NCBI RefSeq assembly: GCF_004014715.1
Contig: NZ_CP034835.1
Coordinates: 4,216,001-4,280,000, forward strand
Direction: 5' to 3'
From: Pseudoalteromonas sp. R3
GTDB taxonomy: Bacteria; Pseudomonadota; Gammaproteobacteria; Enterobacterales; Alteromonadaceae
DNA: 64,000 nucleotides
Positions 1 through 11,004 of the stretch are shown one piece after another; positions within the stretch are counted from its first letter, which is position 1; each line of letters opens with the position of its first letter. Made by a program: the position numbers and the translations under genes. The notes beneath the pieces were generated by a model. The model searched no databases. It was not told the DNA's origin and saw only the letters and a program-made list of their open reading frames with translations.

Positions 1-918
<918 letters not shown>

Positions 919-1125
919 AAAGTTTTTTGAAACCAAAGTTTCGTGCTCATTGAATTCTGATTTTGATACCTTTCGGTATCGAATTGACTGTGCTGAATAA
1001 ACTATGTTTATTCCGTTGGTCACTCAGCTCAATTGAGACTCTAAATTTGTTTGCGTCATCTAGCGAACTAGAATCTGCTGTTAGAACTCAATCTGTACGA
1101 GTGCCCACACAGATGATTGCTTCAT

Positions 1126-1139
1126 ATTTTTAAAGAACA
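1126..1139 (-). promoter_or_regulatory. rrn leader boxA antitermination site
   Basis: On the minus strand this reads TGTTCTTTAAAAAT, very close to the boxA consensus TGCTCTTTAACA. It lies about 200 nt downstream of the P1 promoter and 210 nt upstream of 16S. BoxA recruits the Nus factor antitermination complex to rRNA transcripts in proteobacteria. The rest of the leader (919-1125) holds no gene and should form the 16S processing stem. Confidence 0.7.
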
Positions 1140-1331
1140 TAATCCGGTTACCCGGTGTAACTAACCTTAGTTAGTTACCGCAGCCTTGCTGCGAAGTGGA
1201 GCGCCATATTAACCGCTTCACTTTTAAAGTCAACTAGAAAATTTAATTTTTCTTAATTAAGCTTTCCGTTTGGCTTTCCCTTCACTTGGCTTGTTGCTTT
1301 TCAGCGTTGTGCCCCGTGTCGGTGGATGCGC

Positions 1332-1359
1332 ATTATAGGGAAATCGAAACCCAGCGCAA
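1332..1359 (-). promoter_or_regulatory. rrn P1-type promoter with UP-like element
   Basis: The minus strand has -10 TATAAT (1332-1337), a 16-bp spacer and -35 TTGCGC (1354-1359). The -10 is followed by GCGCATCCACCGACACGG, nearly the same as the GC-rich discriminator of E. coli rrnB P1, the part that makes such promoters sensitive to ppGpp and initiating NTP. A T/A-rich stretch at about 1360-1395 upstream of the -35 resembles an UP element. The non-optimal -35 and 16-bp spacer are typical of rrn P1 promoters. Confidence 0.85.
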
Positions 1360-1523
1360 CCCCTTTTTTGAAGAAAAGTGAGAAAAACGGTGCGTTCGGA
1401 CAAAAACACAACGAAAAGCTCATTTATTCACCTTTACTTCTAGAGTTTTCCTCAATTTCTGTACAAAACACATCTTTTTATACAGAATTCCCGCAGGATT
1501 TATGTAATTAAAATAGGAAAATC

Positions 1524-2126
1524 ATGAAAAAGTTCAGTTTAGCTGTATTAGCTGCACTCTCTACAACCGCTTTTGCATCAGAAGAAGCCAACAATCCATT
1601 ATCCTTTTCTGCAACCGTTGGGTATACCACAGGTGGGGACACATTAGGCACATTAATCTATGAAGACGACAGTGACAACAGTGTGAAGGCTGGAACTGGC
1701 GTCATTCTGGGTGGTGGACTTAACTACGCACTTAACGAAGACTTTGATATTCGCCTGAATGCAGCAGTGCACATGGACTCTGCCGATGCAGAAAACGGCG
1801 ATCTTACATTTAGCCGCTTCACCTGGGAAGCCATCCCTTATTACAAAGTAAGCGAGCAGGTGAAACTTGGTCTTGGTGCTGGGCTGGATACGTCTGTTGA
1901 GCTGGACAATGATTTTGGCAATGATATCGAGTTCGATAGTGCAGGTAAATTCATTGTGTCAGGCATGTACACATTCGAAGACTGGAATGCCAGCCTCGAG
2001 TTAAGATACAGCATGGTCGAGTATGAAGTATCAAAGATCGGCAGTTATTCTGTAAATGATGAACTGGCAAGTGCAAATAAAGTAGATGCGGATCACTTTG
2101 GTATTTTATTGCACTGGAACTTCTAA
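1524..2126 (+). CDS. small outer-membrane beta-barrel protein (YfaZ-like)
   Basis: This 200-residue protein has a signal peptide (about 1-18, ending AFA/S), alternating hydrophobic strands throughout and a terminal Trp-Asn-Phe. The C-terminal aromatic is the usual signal for outer-membrane barrel assembly. The acidic, Gly-rich strand pattern resembles YfaZ/OmpA-barrel-like proteins, but no exact family is claimed. It has its own start preceded by TAGGA. It is transcribed away from the rRNA operon and towards the alpha operon, with a shared terminator between. Its function is unknown beyond an outer-membrane location. Confidence 0.75.
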   Translation: MKKFSLAVLAALSTTAFASEEANNPLSFSATVGYTTGGDTLGTLIYEDDSDNSVKAGTGVILGGGLNYALNEDFDIRLNAAVHMDSADAENGDLTFSRFTWEAIPYYKVSEQVKLGLGAGLDTSVELDNDFGNDIEFDSAGKFIVSGMYTFEDWNASLELRYSMVEYEVSKIGSYSVNDELASANKVDADHFGILLHWNF

Positions 2127-2168
2127 GACGGTGCTATCGCAACGGTGATAATCTTTTCACCAAACGTA

Positions 2169-2195
2169 GAAAAGCCGGGCAATGCCCGGCTTTTC
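2169..2195. terminator. bidirectional rho-independent terminator between omp gene and rplQ
   Basis: A 12-bp perfect stem (GAAAAGCCGGGC / GCCCGGCTTTTC) with a 3-nt loop and A/T flanks works on both strands. It lies between the convergent outer-membrane gene and the end of the alpha operon. Confidence 0.85.
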
Positions 2196-2215
2196 TGTGT
2201 CTTAACTAGTAAGAC

Positions 2216-2617
2216 TTACTCTGCAGACTGCGCGTCTTCTTGAACTTCTTCAGTCGCAACTGGGCGATCTAGTAGTTCAATGTAAGCCATTGGCGCGTTG
2301 TCACCTGCACGGAAGCCACACTTCAGAATACGAGTGTAACCACCTGGACGATCCGCAAAACGAGGACCGATCTCAGAGAACAATTTACCAACTACTTCTT
2401 TATCACGCGTGCGAGCAAACGCTAAACGACGGTTTGCTACGCTGTCAGTCTTAGCCAGTGTGATTAAAGGCTCAATTACACGGCGCAACTCTTTCGCTTT
2501 AGGCAAAGTTGTTTTGATGATTTCGTGCTTCACCAAAGAACCAGCCATGTTGCTGAACATCGCTTTGCGATGGCTGCTGTTACGGTTTAATTGACGACCA
2601 CTCTTACGATGGCGCAT
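2216..2617 (-). CDS. rplQ: 50S ribosomal protein L17
   Basis: The 133-residue protein opens [20 protein letters not shown], the diagnostic L17 N-terminus. L17 sits near the exit of the 50S peptide tunnel. It is the last gene of the alpha operon, 39 bp after rpoA. The acidic tail after residue 120 is the variable part of the family. Confidence 0.98.
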   Translation of the reverse strand: MRHRKSGRQLNRNSSHRKAMFSNMAGSLVKHEIIKTTLPKAKELRRVIEPLITLAKTDSVANRRLAFARTRDKEVVGKLFSEIGPRFADRPGGYTRILKCGFRAGDNAPMAYIELLDRPVATEEVQEDAQSAE

Positions 2618-2656
2618 GACCCTATCCTTCTAACTAAACTAATATAGTAACTTAGA

Positions 2657-3643
2657 TTACTCAGCCAGACTTGCAGGTGGCCAGTTTTCCAGGCGCATGC
2701 CCAGAGAAAGACCACGTGAAGCTAGCACGTCTTTAATTTCAGTCAGAGACTTCTTACCAAGGTTTGGTGTTTTCAGAAGCTCAACTTCAGTACGCTGTAC
2801 TAAGTCACCGATATATTGAATTTGCTCGGCTTTCAGACAGTTCGCAGAACGTACAGTTAGCTCTAAGTCATCGACTGGACGAAGCAGAATAGGATCGAAC
2901 TCTGGCTTCTCTTCTTTTTCTTCCGGCTCAGAAACATCACGTAAGTCTACGAATGCTTCCAGTTGCTCAGCAAGAATAGTAGATGCACGACGGATCGCTT
3001 CTTCAGGATCCAAAGTGCCGTTCGTTTCCATATCGATGATTAGTTTGTCTAAGTCTGTGCGTTGCTCTACACGAGCTGACTCAACCGAGTACGCAATACG
3101 CTCAACCGGGCTGAATGATGCATCAAGCAGCAAACGGCCGATTGGACGCTCATCGTCATCAGAGGATAAACGACTAGACGCCGGTACATAACCGCGACCA
3201 CGCTCAACGCGAATGCGCATGCTGATCTCACTATTGTCAGCCGTAAGGTGACAGATCACATGCTCAGGGTTGGCAATAGTCACGTCTCCGTCGTGCTGGA
3301 TATCAGCCGCAGTCACAGGGCCTACACCAGACTTAGTCAGGGTAAGGAAAACTTCATCTTTACCTTCTAGAGATACTGCCAGACCTTTCAGGTTCAACAG
3401 AATTTCAATGATGTCTTCTTGTACGCCTTCTTTCGCGCTGTACTCGTGCAACACACCGTCAATTTCAACTTCTGTCACAGCACAACCAGGCATAGATGAA
3501 AGAAGTATACGACGTAGAGCATTGCCTAGTGTGTGGCCGAAACCACGCTCTAGAGGCTCTAAAACTACTTTAGAACGCGTTGAGCTTACAGCGTCGATAT
3601 CGACTAATCTTGGTTTTAGGAATTCGGTTACAGAACCCTGCAT
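2657..3643 (-). CDS. rpoA: DNA-directed RNA polymerase alpha subunit
   Basis: The 328 residues match the family length. The N-terminal assembly domain (about 1-230) contains the [18 protein letters not shown] region used for dimerisation and beta/beta' binding. An acidic linker follows (about 240-248), then the C-terminal domain with RSANCLKAE and [14 protein letters not shown], which contacts UP elements and activators such as CRP. The conserved Arg of the RSANC motif is present, consistent with use of the UP-like element seen at the rrn promoter. It lies 24 bp after rpsD. Confidence 0.98.
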   Translation of the reverse strand: MQGSVTEFLKPRLVDIDAVSSTRSKVVLEPLERGFGHTLGNALRRILLSSMPGCAVTEVEIDGVLHEYSAKEGVQEDIIEILLNLKGLAVSLEGKDEVFLTLTKSGVGPVTAADIQHDGDVTIANPEHVICHLTADNSEISMRIRVERGRGYVPASSRLSSDDDERPIGRLLLDASFSPVERIAYSVESARVEQRTDLDKLIIDMETNGTLDPEEAIRRASTILAEQLEAFVDLRDVSEPEEKEEKPEFDPILLRPVDDLELTVRSANCLKAEQIQYIGDLVQRTEVELLKTPNLGKKSLTEIKDVLASRGLSLGMRLENWPPASLAE

Positions 3644-3667
3644 TTTATCCTCTCTTAACTCTTAACT

Positions 3668-4288
3668 TTACTTCGAGTAAAGTTCGACGATTAGTTGTTC
3701 GTTAATGTCCGCAGACAGATCAGAACGCTCTGGTAGGCGCTTGAAAGTACCTTCCATTTTTGAACCGTCAACTTCAATCCAAGTTGGCTTTTCGCGTTGC
3801 TCAGCCAACTCTAGAGCAGCGATGATACGCGCTTGCTTTTTAGACTTCTCGCGAATTACTACCACGTCTTCTGGAGTAACTACGAAAGAAGGGATATTAA
3901 CAACACGACCATTAACCATAATCGCTTTGTGGCTTACTAGCTGACGCGCTTCAGCACGTGTGCTTGCAAAACCCATGCGATATACAACATTGTCCAGACG
4001 TTGCTCTAGAAGCTGAAGCAGGTTTTCACCTGTGTTGCCTTTAAGGCGAGCAGCTTCTTTGTAGTAGTTACGGAATTGCTTTTCAAGTACACCGTAGATA
4101 CGACGAACTTTTTGCTTTTCACGTAGCTGTAGACCGTAATCAGATAGACGACCTTTACGTGCGCCGTGCTGACCAGGTGCTGTTTCTAGTTTACACTTAG
4201 AGTCAATAGCTCTTACGCCGCTTTTAAGGAACAGGTCAGTACCTTCACGACGACTCAGCTTGAGCTTAGGGCCCAAATATCTTGCCAT
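3668..4288 (-). CDS. rpsD: 30S ribosomal protein S4
   Basis: The 206 residues begin [20 protein letters not shown] and contain an S4 RNA-binding domain (about 96-158). S4 is a primary 16S binder. In gammaproteobacteria it also represses translation of its own alpha operon through the rpsM leader; the matching leader is recognisable here at 5065-5140. The gene lies 22 bp after rpsK. Confidence 0.98.
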   Translation of the reverse strand: MARYLGPKLKLSRREGTDLFLKSGVRAIDSKCKLETAPGQHGARKGRLSDYGLQLREKQKVRRIYGVLEKQFRNYYKEAARLKGNTGENLLQLLEQRLDNVVYRMGFASTRAEARQLVSHKAIMVNGRVVNIPSFVVTPEDVVVIREKSKKQARIIAALELAEQREKPTWIEVDGSKMEGTFKRLPERSDLSADINEQLIVELYSK

Positions 4289-4310
4289 GTTCTTTCTCCT
4301 AACCTATTAA

Positions 4311-4697
4311 TTATACGCGACGTTTCTTCGGTGGACGACAACCATTATGTGGGATTGGCGTCACGTCAGTGATGTTTGTGATACGGAAACCAGCAGCATT
4401 CAATGCACGAACAGCAGACTCACGGCCTGGACCTGGACCTTTGATGAATACTTCTAGGTTCTTAAGACCGTACTCTTGAGCAGCAGTACCTGCACGCTCC
4501 GCAGCAACCTGTGCAGCGAATGGAGTAGACTTACGAGAACCACGGAAACCTGAACCACCTGCAGTCGCCCAAGAAAGAGCATTGCCTTGACGGTCAGTGA
4601 TGGTCACAATAGTGTTGTTGAAAGATGCATGAACGTGAGCCATGCCGTCAACAACCTGCTTTTTGACCTTTTTACGACGAATTGGTGCTTTTGCCAT
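4311..4697 (-). CDS. rpsK: 30S ribosomal protein S11
   Basis: The 128-residue protein has the S11 core ([21 protein letters not shown] region) and the basic C-terminal end PPKKRRV. It helps form the platform of the small subunit near the E site. It sits 13 bp downstream of rpsM within the alpha operon. Confidence 0.98.
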   Translation of the reverse strand: MAKAPIRRKKVKKQVVDGMAHVHASFNNTIVTITDRQGNALSWATAGGSGFRGSRKSTPFAAQVAAERAGTAAQEYGLKNLEVFIKGPGPGRESAVRALNAAGFRITNITDVTPIPHNGCRPPKKRRV

Positions 4698-4710
4698 AAC
4701 TTACCCCACC

Positions 4711-5067
4711 TTATTTCTTGATAGGCTTGCGAGGACCCTTACGAGTACGCGCGTTAGTCTTAGTACGCTGACCACGTAGTGGAAGCGAACGACGGTGACG
4801 TAAGCCACGGAAACAACCAAGGTCCATAAGACGCTTGATGTTTAGTGTAACTTCACGACGAAGATCACCTTCAACAGTGTACTTGCCAACTTCTTCACGA
4901 AGGATGTCAAGAGTTTCGTCGTTTAAATCGCCGATTTTAGTAGTTTCAGCGATACCAGTCGCAGCTAAGATAGCCTTAGCGCGAGTTTTACCTACACCAT
5001 AGATGCTTGTTAAACCGATAACAGCATGCTTATGATCAGGAACGTTAATGCCTGCGATACGGGCCAC
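4711..5067 (-). CDS. rpsM: 30S ribosomal protein S13, GTG start
   Basis: Starting at GTG 5067 the protein is 118 residues and begins [19 protein letters not shown], the same length and N-terminus as E. coli S13. An in-frame ATG six bases upstream would add two residues, but it lies only 3 nt from the AGGAGA Shine-Dalgarno. The GTG is about 9 nt from it, as in E. coli, where rpsM also starts with GTG. S13 forms inter-subunit bridges in the 30S head. It is the first gene of the alpha operon and the expected point of S4 feedback control. Confidence 0.95.
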   Translation of the reverse strand: MARIAGINVPDHKHAVIGLTSIYGVGKTRAKAILAATGIAETTKIGDLNDETLDILREEVGKYTVEGDLRREVTLNIKRLMDLGCFRGLRHRRSLPLRGQRTKTNARTRKGPRKPIKK

Positions 5068-5147
5068 TAACATATCTCCTATAAATAAACCTGATTATCA
5101 TCTTGCTGGAAAGCCCGTATAGGATACCCAACCGACATTCAGGTTTT
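5065..5147 (-). promoter_or_regulatory. alpha-operon leader, S4-binding translational control element
   Basis: The minus-strand leader contains GTATCCTATACGGGCTTTCC followed by AGCA, an A/T-rich stretch, AGGAGA and GTGGCCCGTAT. This parallels the E. coli alpha leader (GUAUCCUGAAAACGGGCUUU...AGUGGCCCGUAU), which folds into a pseudoknot over the rpsM start and is bound by S4. The similarity was judged from memory of the E. coli leader, not from an alignment or covariance model. Confidence 0.7.
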
Positions 5148-5157
5148 ACCAATGAAA

Positions 5158-5182
5158 CAGGCTAAGTAAACTACTTAGCCTG
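5158..5182. other. perfect 11-bp hairpin between rpmJ and rpsM
   Basis: CAGGCTAAGTA and its complement flank a 3-nt loop. On the transcribed strand only TTTCATT follows, so it is a poor intrinsic terminator. It marks the spc/alpha operon boundary and may attenuate transcription or protect the rpmJ mRNA 3' end. Confidence 0.5.
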
Positions 5183-5196
5183 CACGACTAGATTTC

Positions 5197-5310
5197 TTAG
5201 CCTTGCCTTTGCTTGTGCTTAGGCTCACTGCAGATCACGCGTACCACACCGGCACGTTTGATAACTTTACAGTTACGGCAGATTTTCTTAACGGAAGCAC
5301 GTACTTTCAT
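5197..5310 (-). CDS. rpmJ: 50S ribosomal protein L36
   Basis: A short gene of 37 residues beginning [19 protein letters not shown]. It keeps the zinc-ribbon ligands Cys11, Cys14, Cys27 and His32, so it is the zinc-binding (C+) form. It starts at ATG 5310, just downstream of secY, as in other gammaproteobacterial spc operons. Confidence 0.96.
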   Translation of the reverse strand: MKVRASVKKICRNCKVIKRAGVVRVICSEPKHKQRQG

Positions 5311-5332
5311 TACTCAACTCCGTAAACAGACC

Positions 5333-6661
5333 TTAGCGGCCGTAGCCTTTAAGGTTCGCTTTTTTCAGCACAGAATCATACTGATGAGACATCAGATGGG
5401 TCTGTACTTGTGCCATAAAGTCCATGATAACCACAACGATAATCAAGATTGATGTACCGCCGAAGTAGAACGGCGTTTGCCACGCCATGGTCATAAACTC
5501 GGGCACCAGACAGATAAAGGTAATATACAACGCACCGGCCAAAGTCAGGCGTGTCATTACTTTATCAATGTATTTAGATGTCTGCTCACCTGGGCGAATG
5601 CCTGGAATAAATGCGCCAGATTTCTTCAGGTTGTCTGCTGTCTCACGCGGGTTAAATACCAACGCAGTGTAGAAGAAGCAGAAGAAGATAATCGCTGCTG
5701 CAAGTACCATCGCATACAGAGGCTGACCAGGAGTCAACACTGCAGAGACGGCTTGTAAGAAGTCAGCAACCGGACCTTCACCTTGACCGAACCAGCTTGC
5801 AATTGTACCAGGGAACAAAATGATGCTGCTAGCAAAGATTGGTGGAATAACACCCGCCATATTTACTTTCAATGGTAAATGCGTGCTCTGCGCTGCGAAA
5901 ACCTGACGGCCTTGCTGACGTTTTGCGTAGTTAACAACGATGCGACGTTGACCACGCTCAAAGAACACTACCAAATAAGTTACAGCGAATACGATTACCG
6001 CAATCACAACCAAAGCTAATACGTTCAGATCACCTTGACGCGCCATTTCTGCTGTCGAACCGATTGCAGACGGCAGGTTAGCTACAATACCAACAAAAAT
6101 CAGAACAGAGATACCGTTACCAATACCGCGCTCTGTGATTTGTTCGCCCAGCCACATCAGGAACATAGTACCGGTTACTAAACTCACCACAGCGGTGAAG
6201 TAGAAACCGAAACCAGGATTTACTACTAACCCATCCATCATGTTGGGGAGGTTAGTGGCAATACCGATAGACTGGAATGTAGCAAGCACAAGCGTACCAT
6301 AACGCGTGTACTGACTGATCTTCTTACGACCTTGCTCACCTTCTTTCTTAAGCTCTATCATCGCAGGATGTATGTGCGTTAATAGCTGCATAATAATTGA
6401 AGCTGAGATATAGGGCATAATACCCAGCGCGAGTACCGAGGCACGCTCAAGCGCACCACCGCTGAACATGTTGAACATTTCAACAATGGTGCCCTTTTGT
6501 TGCTCGAAGAATTCGGCAAGTACGGCGGCATCAATCCCAGGGATCGGCACGAACGAACCTAAACGGTAAATAATGATAGCACCCAATACAAACAGTAGTC
6601 GGCGCTTCAGTTCCGCTAGCCCACTCTGTGCGCTTTGCATATCTTGACCTGGTTTAGCCAT
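5333..6661 (-). CDS. secY: protein translocase subunit SecY
   Basis: The 442-residue protein starts [20 protein letters not shown] and has ten strongly hydrophobic segments. The [10 protein letters not shown] plug region follows TM1 and the [20 protein letters not shown] region is near TM8. It forms the inner-membrane channel with SecE and SecG. Its position between rplO and rpmJ is the standard spc order. Confidence 0.98.
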   Translation of the reverse strand: MAKPGQDMQSAQSGLAELKRRLLFVLGAIIIYRLGSFVPIPGIDAAVLAEFFEQQKGTIVEMFNMFSGGALERASVLALGIMPYISASIIMQLLTHIHPAMIELKKEGEQGRKKISQYTRYGTLVLATFQSIGIATNLPNMMDGLVVNPGFGFYFTAVVSLVTGTMFLMWLGEQITERGIGNGISVLIFVGIVANLPSAIGSTAEMARQGDLNVLALVVIAVIVFAVTYLVVFFERGQRRIVVNYAKRQQGRQVFAAQSTHLPLKVNMAGVIPPIFASSIILFPGTIASWFGQGEGPVADFLQAVSAVLTPGQPLYAMVLAAAIIFFCFFYTALVFNPRETADNLKKSGAFIPGIRPGEQTSKYIDKVMTRLTLAGALYITFICLVPEFMTMAWQTPFYFGGTSILIIVVVIMDFMAQVQTHLMSHQYDSVLKKANLKGYGR

Positions 6662-6672
6662 AGTGTACTTCC

Positions 6673-7107
6673 TTAGTCTTCTACCTTGCCTCCGGCAGCT
6701 TCGATAGCTTCGCGAGCACCTTTAGACACTTTAATGCCTTTAACGGTAACTGCGCGTGAAACTTCGCCAGATTTAACAACTTTTACGAACTGGATGTTCT
6801 TTTTAACGATACCAGCTGCTTGTAACGCGTTTACGTCTACCACATCGCCTTCAACTTTAGCGATTTCGTATAGGTTAACTTCAGCAGATACTAGAGATTT
6901 GCGAGAAGTGAAACCGAACTTAGGCAGACGACGTTGCATAGGCATTTGACCGCCTTCGAAACCAACGCGTACTTTACCGCCTGAGCGTGATTTTTGACCT
7001 TTGTGACCACGACCACCAGTCTTACCAAGACCAGAACCGATACCACGGCCAACACGCTTACCAGCTGTCTTTGCACCAGCAGCAGGTGAAAGTGTATTCA
7101 AATGCAT
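6673..7107 (-). CDS. rplO: 50S ribosomal protein L15
   Basis: The 144-residue protein has the L15 N-terminus [20 protein letters not shown] and the Gly/Arg-rich [20 protein letters not shown] stretch that threads into 23S rRNA. It starts 4 bp after rpmD and ends 11 bp before secY. Confidence 0.98.
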   Translation of the reverse strand: MHLNTLSPAAGAKTAGKRVGRGIGSGLGKTGGRGHKGQKSRSGGKVRVGFEGGQMPMQRRLPKFGFTSRKSLVSAEVNLYEIAKVEGDVVDVNALQAAGIVKKNIQFVKVVKSGEVSRAVTVKGIKVSKGAREAIEAAGGKVED

Positions 7108-7111
7108 CGAA

Positions 7112-7291
7112 TTAACCCTCTACCTTAACCATGTAAGAAACTTGGTTGATCATACCGCGAACTGCTGGCGTATCTTCTAGCTCAACAGTGTGGTTGATAC
7201 GACGTAAACCAAGGCCACGTAATGTAGCTTTATGCTTCGGTAAACGACCGATTGAGCTACGTACTTGAGTTACTTTTACTGTGTTTGCCAT
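7112..7291 (-). CDS. rpmD: 50S ribosomal protein L30
   Basis: Reading the minus strand from ATG 7291 gives 59 residues beginning [20 protein letters not shown] and containing [14 protein letters not shown], the L30 signature. The gene is absent from simple long-ORF lists because of its size. It sits 6 bp after rpsE and 4 bp before rplO in the spc operon. Confidence 0.96.
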   Translation of the reverse strand: MANTVKVTQVRSSIGRLPKHKATLRGLGLRRINHTVELEDTPAVRGMINQVSYMVKVEG

Positions 7292-7297
7292 GGTGTC

Positions 7298-7804
7298 TTA
7301 CCCCAAAATTTCGTCAACGCTAAGACCACGTTTAGCAGCAATGCTTTCTGGAGAATTCATGTTCTCTAGAGCAGCAACTGTTGCACGAACGATGTTGATC
7401 GGGTTAGTAGAACCGTATGCTTTTGAAAGTACGTTCTGTACACCAGCAACTTCTAGTACTGCACGCATCGCACCACCGGCGATGATACCTGTACCTTCTG
7501 ATGCAGGCTGCATGTATACTTTAGAACCAGCATGGCGACCCTTGATAGGGTGCTGCAAAGTATGACCGTTAAGGTCTACTGAGATCATGTTACGGCGTGC
7601 TTTTTCCATTGCTTTTTGAATAGCAGCTGGAACTTCACGTGCTTTACCGTAACCGAAACCTACTTTACCTGCGCCGTCACCAACTACAGTCAGTGCTGTG
7701 AAGCTAAAGATACGACCACCTTTAACTACTTTAGACACACGGTTTACCGCGATTAGCTTTTCAGCCAATTCAGGCTGTTGTGCTTTTGCTTCTACGTTAG
7801 CCAT
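7298..7804 (-). CDS. rpsE: 30S ribosomal protein S5
   Basis: The 168-residue protein contains the double-stranded RNA-binding region ([20 protein letters not shown]) and the C-terminal fold ([19 protein letters not shown]). S5 takes part in mRNA entry and decoding fidelity. It is placed between rplR and rpmD with spacings of 9 and 6 bp. Confidence 0.98.
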   Translation of the reverse strand: MANVEAKAQQPELAEKLIAVNRVSKVVKGGRIFSFTALTVVGDGAGKVGFGYGKAREVPAAIQKAMEKARRNMISVDLNGHTLQHPIKGRHAGSKVYMQPASEGTGIIAGGAMRAVLEVAGVQNVLSKAYGSTNPINIVRATVAALENMNSPESIAAKRGLSVDEILG

Positions 7805-7813
7805 TGTCTACTC

Positions 7814-8164
7814 CTAGAATTGCAGACCGGCTTCACGCGCTGCATCAGCAAGCGCCTTCACACGGCCGTGATATTTAAAGCCACTGCGATCAAAAGCGAT
7901 TTTTTCAACGCCTTTGTCAGCTACGCGCTCAGCGATTGCTTTACCAACTGCTTGAGCCGCTTCGATGTTGCCTGTGCCTTTAACTGTTTCAGCAATTGCT
8001 TTTTCAACAGTAGAAGCAGCAGCCAGTACATTACCCTCAACGTTAATTACTTGAGCGTAAATGTGACGTGGCGTGCGGTGGATAACAAGGCGAGTTGTGC
8101 CCTGTTCGATAATATTTCTACGAGTGCGCTTAGCACGACGTAGACGAGCTGTTTTCTTATCCAT
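7814..8164 (-). CDS. rplR: 50S ribosomal protein L18
   Basis: The 116-residue protein begins [18 protein letters not shown] and ends REAGLQF, as L18 does. It binds 5S rRNA with L5. It lies 9 bp after rplF. Confidence 0.98.
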   Translation of the reverse strand: MDKKTARLRRAKRTRRNIIEQGTTRLVIHRTPRHIYAQVINVEGNVLAAASTVEKAIAETVKGTGNIEAAQAVGKAIAERVADKGVEKIAFDRSGFKYHGRVKALADAAREAGLQF

Positions 8165-8173
8165 CGTCTTACC

Positions 8174-8704
8174 TTACTTCTTCTTAGCCTCTTTACGACG
8201 CACGTATTCGTCAGCATAACGTACACCTTTACCTTTATAAGGCTCTGGTTCACGGTATGAACGAATGTTAGCAGCAGTTTGACCAACCAGCTGCTTGTCT
8301 GCGCCCTTAACAACAATTTCAGTTTGGCTTGGAGCTTCGATAGTGATTCCCTCAGGGATCTCGAAGTTCACAGGGTGAGAGAAGCCAAGAGTTAAGTCTA
8401 ATACTTTACCCTTAACTGCCGCACGGTAACCAACACCTACTAGTTGTAGTTTCTTCTCAAAACCTTCGTTAGCACCGATGATCATGTTGTTGATCAACGC
8501 ACGTGCAGTACCTGCTTGAGCCCAAGCATTAGCAACTTCACGTGGAGCTGTAGTGATAACGTTGTCGTTAAGTGAAACTTCAACCGCAGCATTGATAGTG
8601 CGCGTTAATTCACCGTTTTTGCCTTTAACTTTGATGTCCTGGCCGTTAACTGTAACTTCAACACCGGCAGGAACAGTAATAGGAGCCTTCGCTATACGAG
8701 ACAT
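8174..8704 (-). CDS. rplF: 50S ribosomal protein L6
   Basis: The 176-residue protein starts [20 protein letters not shown]. It holds two L6 repeats and the C-terminal signature [20 protein letters not shown], which binds 23S rRNA near the factor-binding site. It lies 13 bp after rpsH. Confidence 0.98.
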   Translation of the reverse strand: MSRIAKAPITVPAGVEVTVNGQDIKVKGKNGELTRTINAAVEVSLNDNVITTAPREVANAWAQAGTARALINNMIIGANEGFEKKLQLVGVGYRAAVKGKVLDLTLGFSHPVNFEIPEGITIEAPSQTEIVVKGADKQLVGQTAANIRSYREPEPYKGKGVRYADEYVRRKEAKKK

Positions 8705-8717
8705 AGTTCCCCTCCGA

Positions 8718-9110
8718 TTAAGCTACAAAGCCAATGATTTCACCACCAACACCAGCGTTACGCGCAGCGCGGTCTGTCATCAGGCCTTTAGAAGTTGATA
8801 CGATAGCGATACCTAGACCACCCATTACCTTAGGTAATTCGTCACGTTTCTTATAGATACGTAGACCAGGGCGGCTAACACGCTGGATGTTTTCGATAAC
8901 AGCTTTGCCTTCGAAGTACTTAAGTTCGATAGTCAATTCTGCTTTAACGTCACCAGATACTGCGAAGTCACCGATGTAACCTTCGTCTTTTAGTACCTTA
9001 GCAATAGCTACTTTCAGCTTTGAAGTTGGCATAGTTACAGATACCTTCTTCGCAGTCTGACCGTTACGGATGCGTGTAAACAAATCCGCAATTGGATCTT
9101 GCAAGCTCAT
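8718..9110 (-). CDS. rpsH: 30S ribosomal protein S8
   Basis: The 130-residue protein begins [18 protein letters not shown] and has the C-terminal S8 signature ([20 protein letters not shown]). In E. coli S8 binds 16S and also represses the spc operon by binding its mRNA near rplE. An equivalent site was not resolved by eye here. Confidence 0.98.
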   Translation of the reverse strand: MSLQDPIADLFTRIRNGQTAKKVSVTMPTSKLKVAIAKVLKDEGYIGDFAVSGDVKAELTIELKYFEGKAVIENIQRVSRPGLRIYKKRDELPKVMGGLGIAIVSTSKGLMTDRAARNAGVGGEIIGFVA

Positions 9111-9130
9111 GTCTTACTCCCGTGATTCTA

Positions 9131-9436
9131 TTACCAACTAGCCTTTTTAAGGCCAGGAATTTCACCGCGCATAGCAGCTTCGCGTACTTTAATACGGCTC
9201 ATGCCGAACTTGCGAAGGTAACCATGTGGGCGGCCCGTGATGTTACAACGATTACGTTGACGTGAAGGGCTAGAATCGCGTGGTAAAGACTGTAGCTTTA
9301 ACACTGCATCCCAACGCTCATCATCAGATGCGTTAACATCGCTGATGATAGCTTTTAACGCAGCACGCTTTTCAGCATACTGAGCAACTAATTTAGCACG
9401 TTTTACGTCACGTGCTTTCATTGAATTCTTTGCCAT
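9131..9436 (-). CDS. rpsN: 30S ribosomal protein S14, zinc-independent form
   Basis: The 101-residue protein has the long form of S14 with the [18 protein letters not shown] motif. It lacks the four-cysteine zinc ribbon of the short form. It lies 10 bp after rplE. Confidence 0.97.
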   Translation of the reverse strand: MAKNSMKARDVKRAKLVAQYAEKRAALKAIISDVNASDDERWDAVLKLQSLPRDSSPSRQRNRCNITGRPHGYLRKFGMSRIKVREAAMRGEIPGLKKASW

Positions 9437-9446
9437 AACCCTACCC

Positions 9447-9986
9447 TTACTTTTTGAATGGGAAGTTGAACGCTTCTAACAACGCACGGCCTTCATCATC
9501 TGTTTTCGCAGAAGTAGTGATTGTGATGTCCATACCGCGAACACGGTCGACTTTATCATAATCGATTTCTGGGAAGATGATTTGCTCACGTACGCCCATA
9601 GAATAGTTACCGCGACCGTCAAAAGACTTTGCGCTAACGCCGCGGAAGTCACGAATACGTGGCATCGCGATAGAGACTAGACGCTCTAGGAAATCCCACA
9701 TACGCTCGCCGCGTAGGGTTACTTTACAGCCAATTGGGTAACCTTCACGGATCTTAAAGCCAGCAACAGATTTGCGTGCTTTAGTAACCAGAGGCTTCTG
9801 ACCAGAGATAGCTTCTAGGTCAGCTACTGCATTCTCTAGAATTTTCTTGTCAGCTAGGGCTTCGCCCACACCCATGTTTAGTGTGATCTTTTCGATCTGA
9901 GGGACTTGCATGACAGAGCTGTAACCGAACTTTTCAAAAAGTTCTTTTACTACTTTGTCTTTGTACACTTCATGCAGTTTCGCCAT
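9447..9986 (-). CDS. rplE: 50S ribosomal protein L5
   Basis: The 179-residue protein starts [20 protein letters not shown] and has the L5 signature around [13 protein letters not shown]. It carries 5S rRNA into the large subunit together with L18. It lies 15 bp after rplX. Confidence 0.98.
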   Translation of the reverse strand: MAKLHEVYKDKVVKELFEKFGYSSVMQVPQIEKITLNMGVGEALADKKILENAVADLEAISGQKPLVTKARKSVAGFKIREGYPIGCKVTLRGERMWDFLERLVSIAMPRIRDFRGVSAKSFDGRGNYSMGVREQIIFPEIDYDKVDRVRGMDITITTSAKTDDEGRALLEAFNFPFKK

Positions 9987-10001
9987 CGTCTACTCCAACT
10001 A

Positions 10002-10316
10002 TTAGATAGTTTTACCAGTAGACTTGAAGAAACGGACTTTTTTACCGTCTTCAAATCTAAAACCTACACGATCAGCTTTGCCAGTTTCGGCATTGAAGAT
10101 CGCGACATTAGATACGTCGATAGACGCTTCTTTCTCAACAATGCCGCCAGCTTGCTGTAGTTGTGGTACAGGCTTCTGGTGCTTTTTGATGATATTGATG
10201 CCTTCGACAAATACTCGACCAGTATCAGTTACAACTGAAAGCACTTTACCGCGCTTACCTTTGTCTTTACCGGCTAGTACGATTACTTCGTCATCACGAC
10301 GGATTTTTGCTGCCAT
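10002..10316 (-). CDS. rplX: 50S ribosomal protein L24
   Basis: The 104-residue protein has a KOW motif near its N-terminus ([20 protein letters not shown]). L24 is an assembly initiator for the 50S subunit. It lies 10 bp after rplN. Confidence 0.98.
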   Translation of the reverse strand: MAAKIRRDDEVIVLAGKDKGKRGKVLSVVTDTGRVFVEGINIIKKHQKPVPQLQQAGGIVEKEASIDVSNVAIFNAETGKADRVGFRFEDGKKVRFFKSTGKTI

Positions 10317-10326
10317 GATCGACTCC

Positions 10327-10695
10327 TTATAGTACTTCTGGTGCTAGTGAAACGATCTTCATGAACTTCTCAGTACGTAGTTCACGAGTCACAGGGCCGA
10401 AGATACGAGTTCCGATCGGCTGTAGGTTATCGTTAAGGATAACAGCAGCATTACTGTCGAAACGGATCAAAGAACCGTCTGGACGACGAACGCCTTTTTT
10501 GGTGCGCACAACTACTGCGTTTTTAACATCACCTTTCTTCACTTTACCGCGAGGAATCGCTTCTTTAACAGAAACTTTAATGATGTCGCCAACCGCTGCG
10601 TAGCGACGGTGCGAACCACCTAAGACTTTAATACACTGCACTTTGCGAGCGCCGCTGTTATCAGCAACGTCCAGCTGAGTTTGCATTTGGATCAT
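10327..10695 (-). CDS. rplN: 50S ribosomal protein L14, first gene of the spc operon
   Basis: The 122-residue protein begins [20 protein letters not shown] and contains [20 protein letters not shown], both L14 signatures. No rpsQ, rpmC or rplP lies upstream, so the S10 operon is not contiguous here. The gene is preceded by about 310 bp of non-coding DNA that probably carries the spc promoter. Confidence 0.98.
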   Translation of the reverse strand: MIQMQTQLDVADNSGARKVQCIKVLGGSHRRYAAVGDIIKVSVKEAIPRGKVKKGDVKNAVVVRTKKGVRRPDGSLIRFDSNAAVILNDNLQPIGTRIFGPVTRELRTEKFMKIVSLAPEVL

Positions 10696-11004
10696 CTTGA
10701 TGAGCTCCGGTGTAATTACAACTCGCTTAGATTTTGTTTAAAACCTAAGCATTTAGATTAATTTCCACTCGAATTACGAACGTGTCGTGTTTCAAGGGCG
10801 GGCAATTGTAACAGCAAAGCAGCGCCAAAGATAGTTCAATTTTTAATTAATTTGACTATACCGCTGTGCCGAACTTGCTGTAAAACAGGGATATGGGGAC
10901 AAACCATCCGTTCACAAGTCATGCAGTCAAACTAATTATGCAGATGGAATGAAAGAGCATCGACTATAACCCACTATCAGCGCACAAAAAACACTCAAAC
11001 GAGG
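10696..11004 (-). promoter_or_regulatory. intergenic region upstream of rplN, candidate spc promoter
   Basis: About 310 bp without a gene. The minus strand has a plausible -10 TACAAT at 10805-10810 followed by a GC-rich discriminator (TGCCCGCCCTTG), as in stringently controlled promoters. It is preceded by an A/T-rich tract at 10834-10860. No good -35 is seen at 16-18 bp; TTGAAC lies 23 bp away. An ~110-nt 5' leader would result. Confidence 0.4.

Noticed and set aside
1326..1511. 61-residue open frame in the rrn promoter region
   Set aside because: It overlaps the rrn P1 promoter and UP-like element, has no RBS and no protein-like composition.
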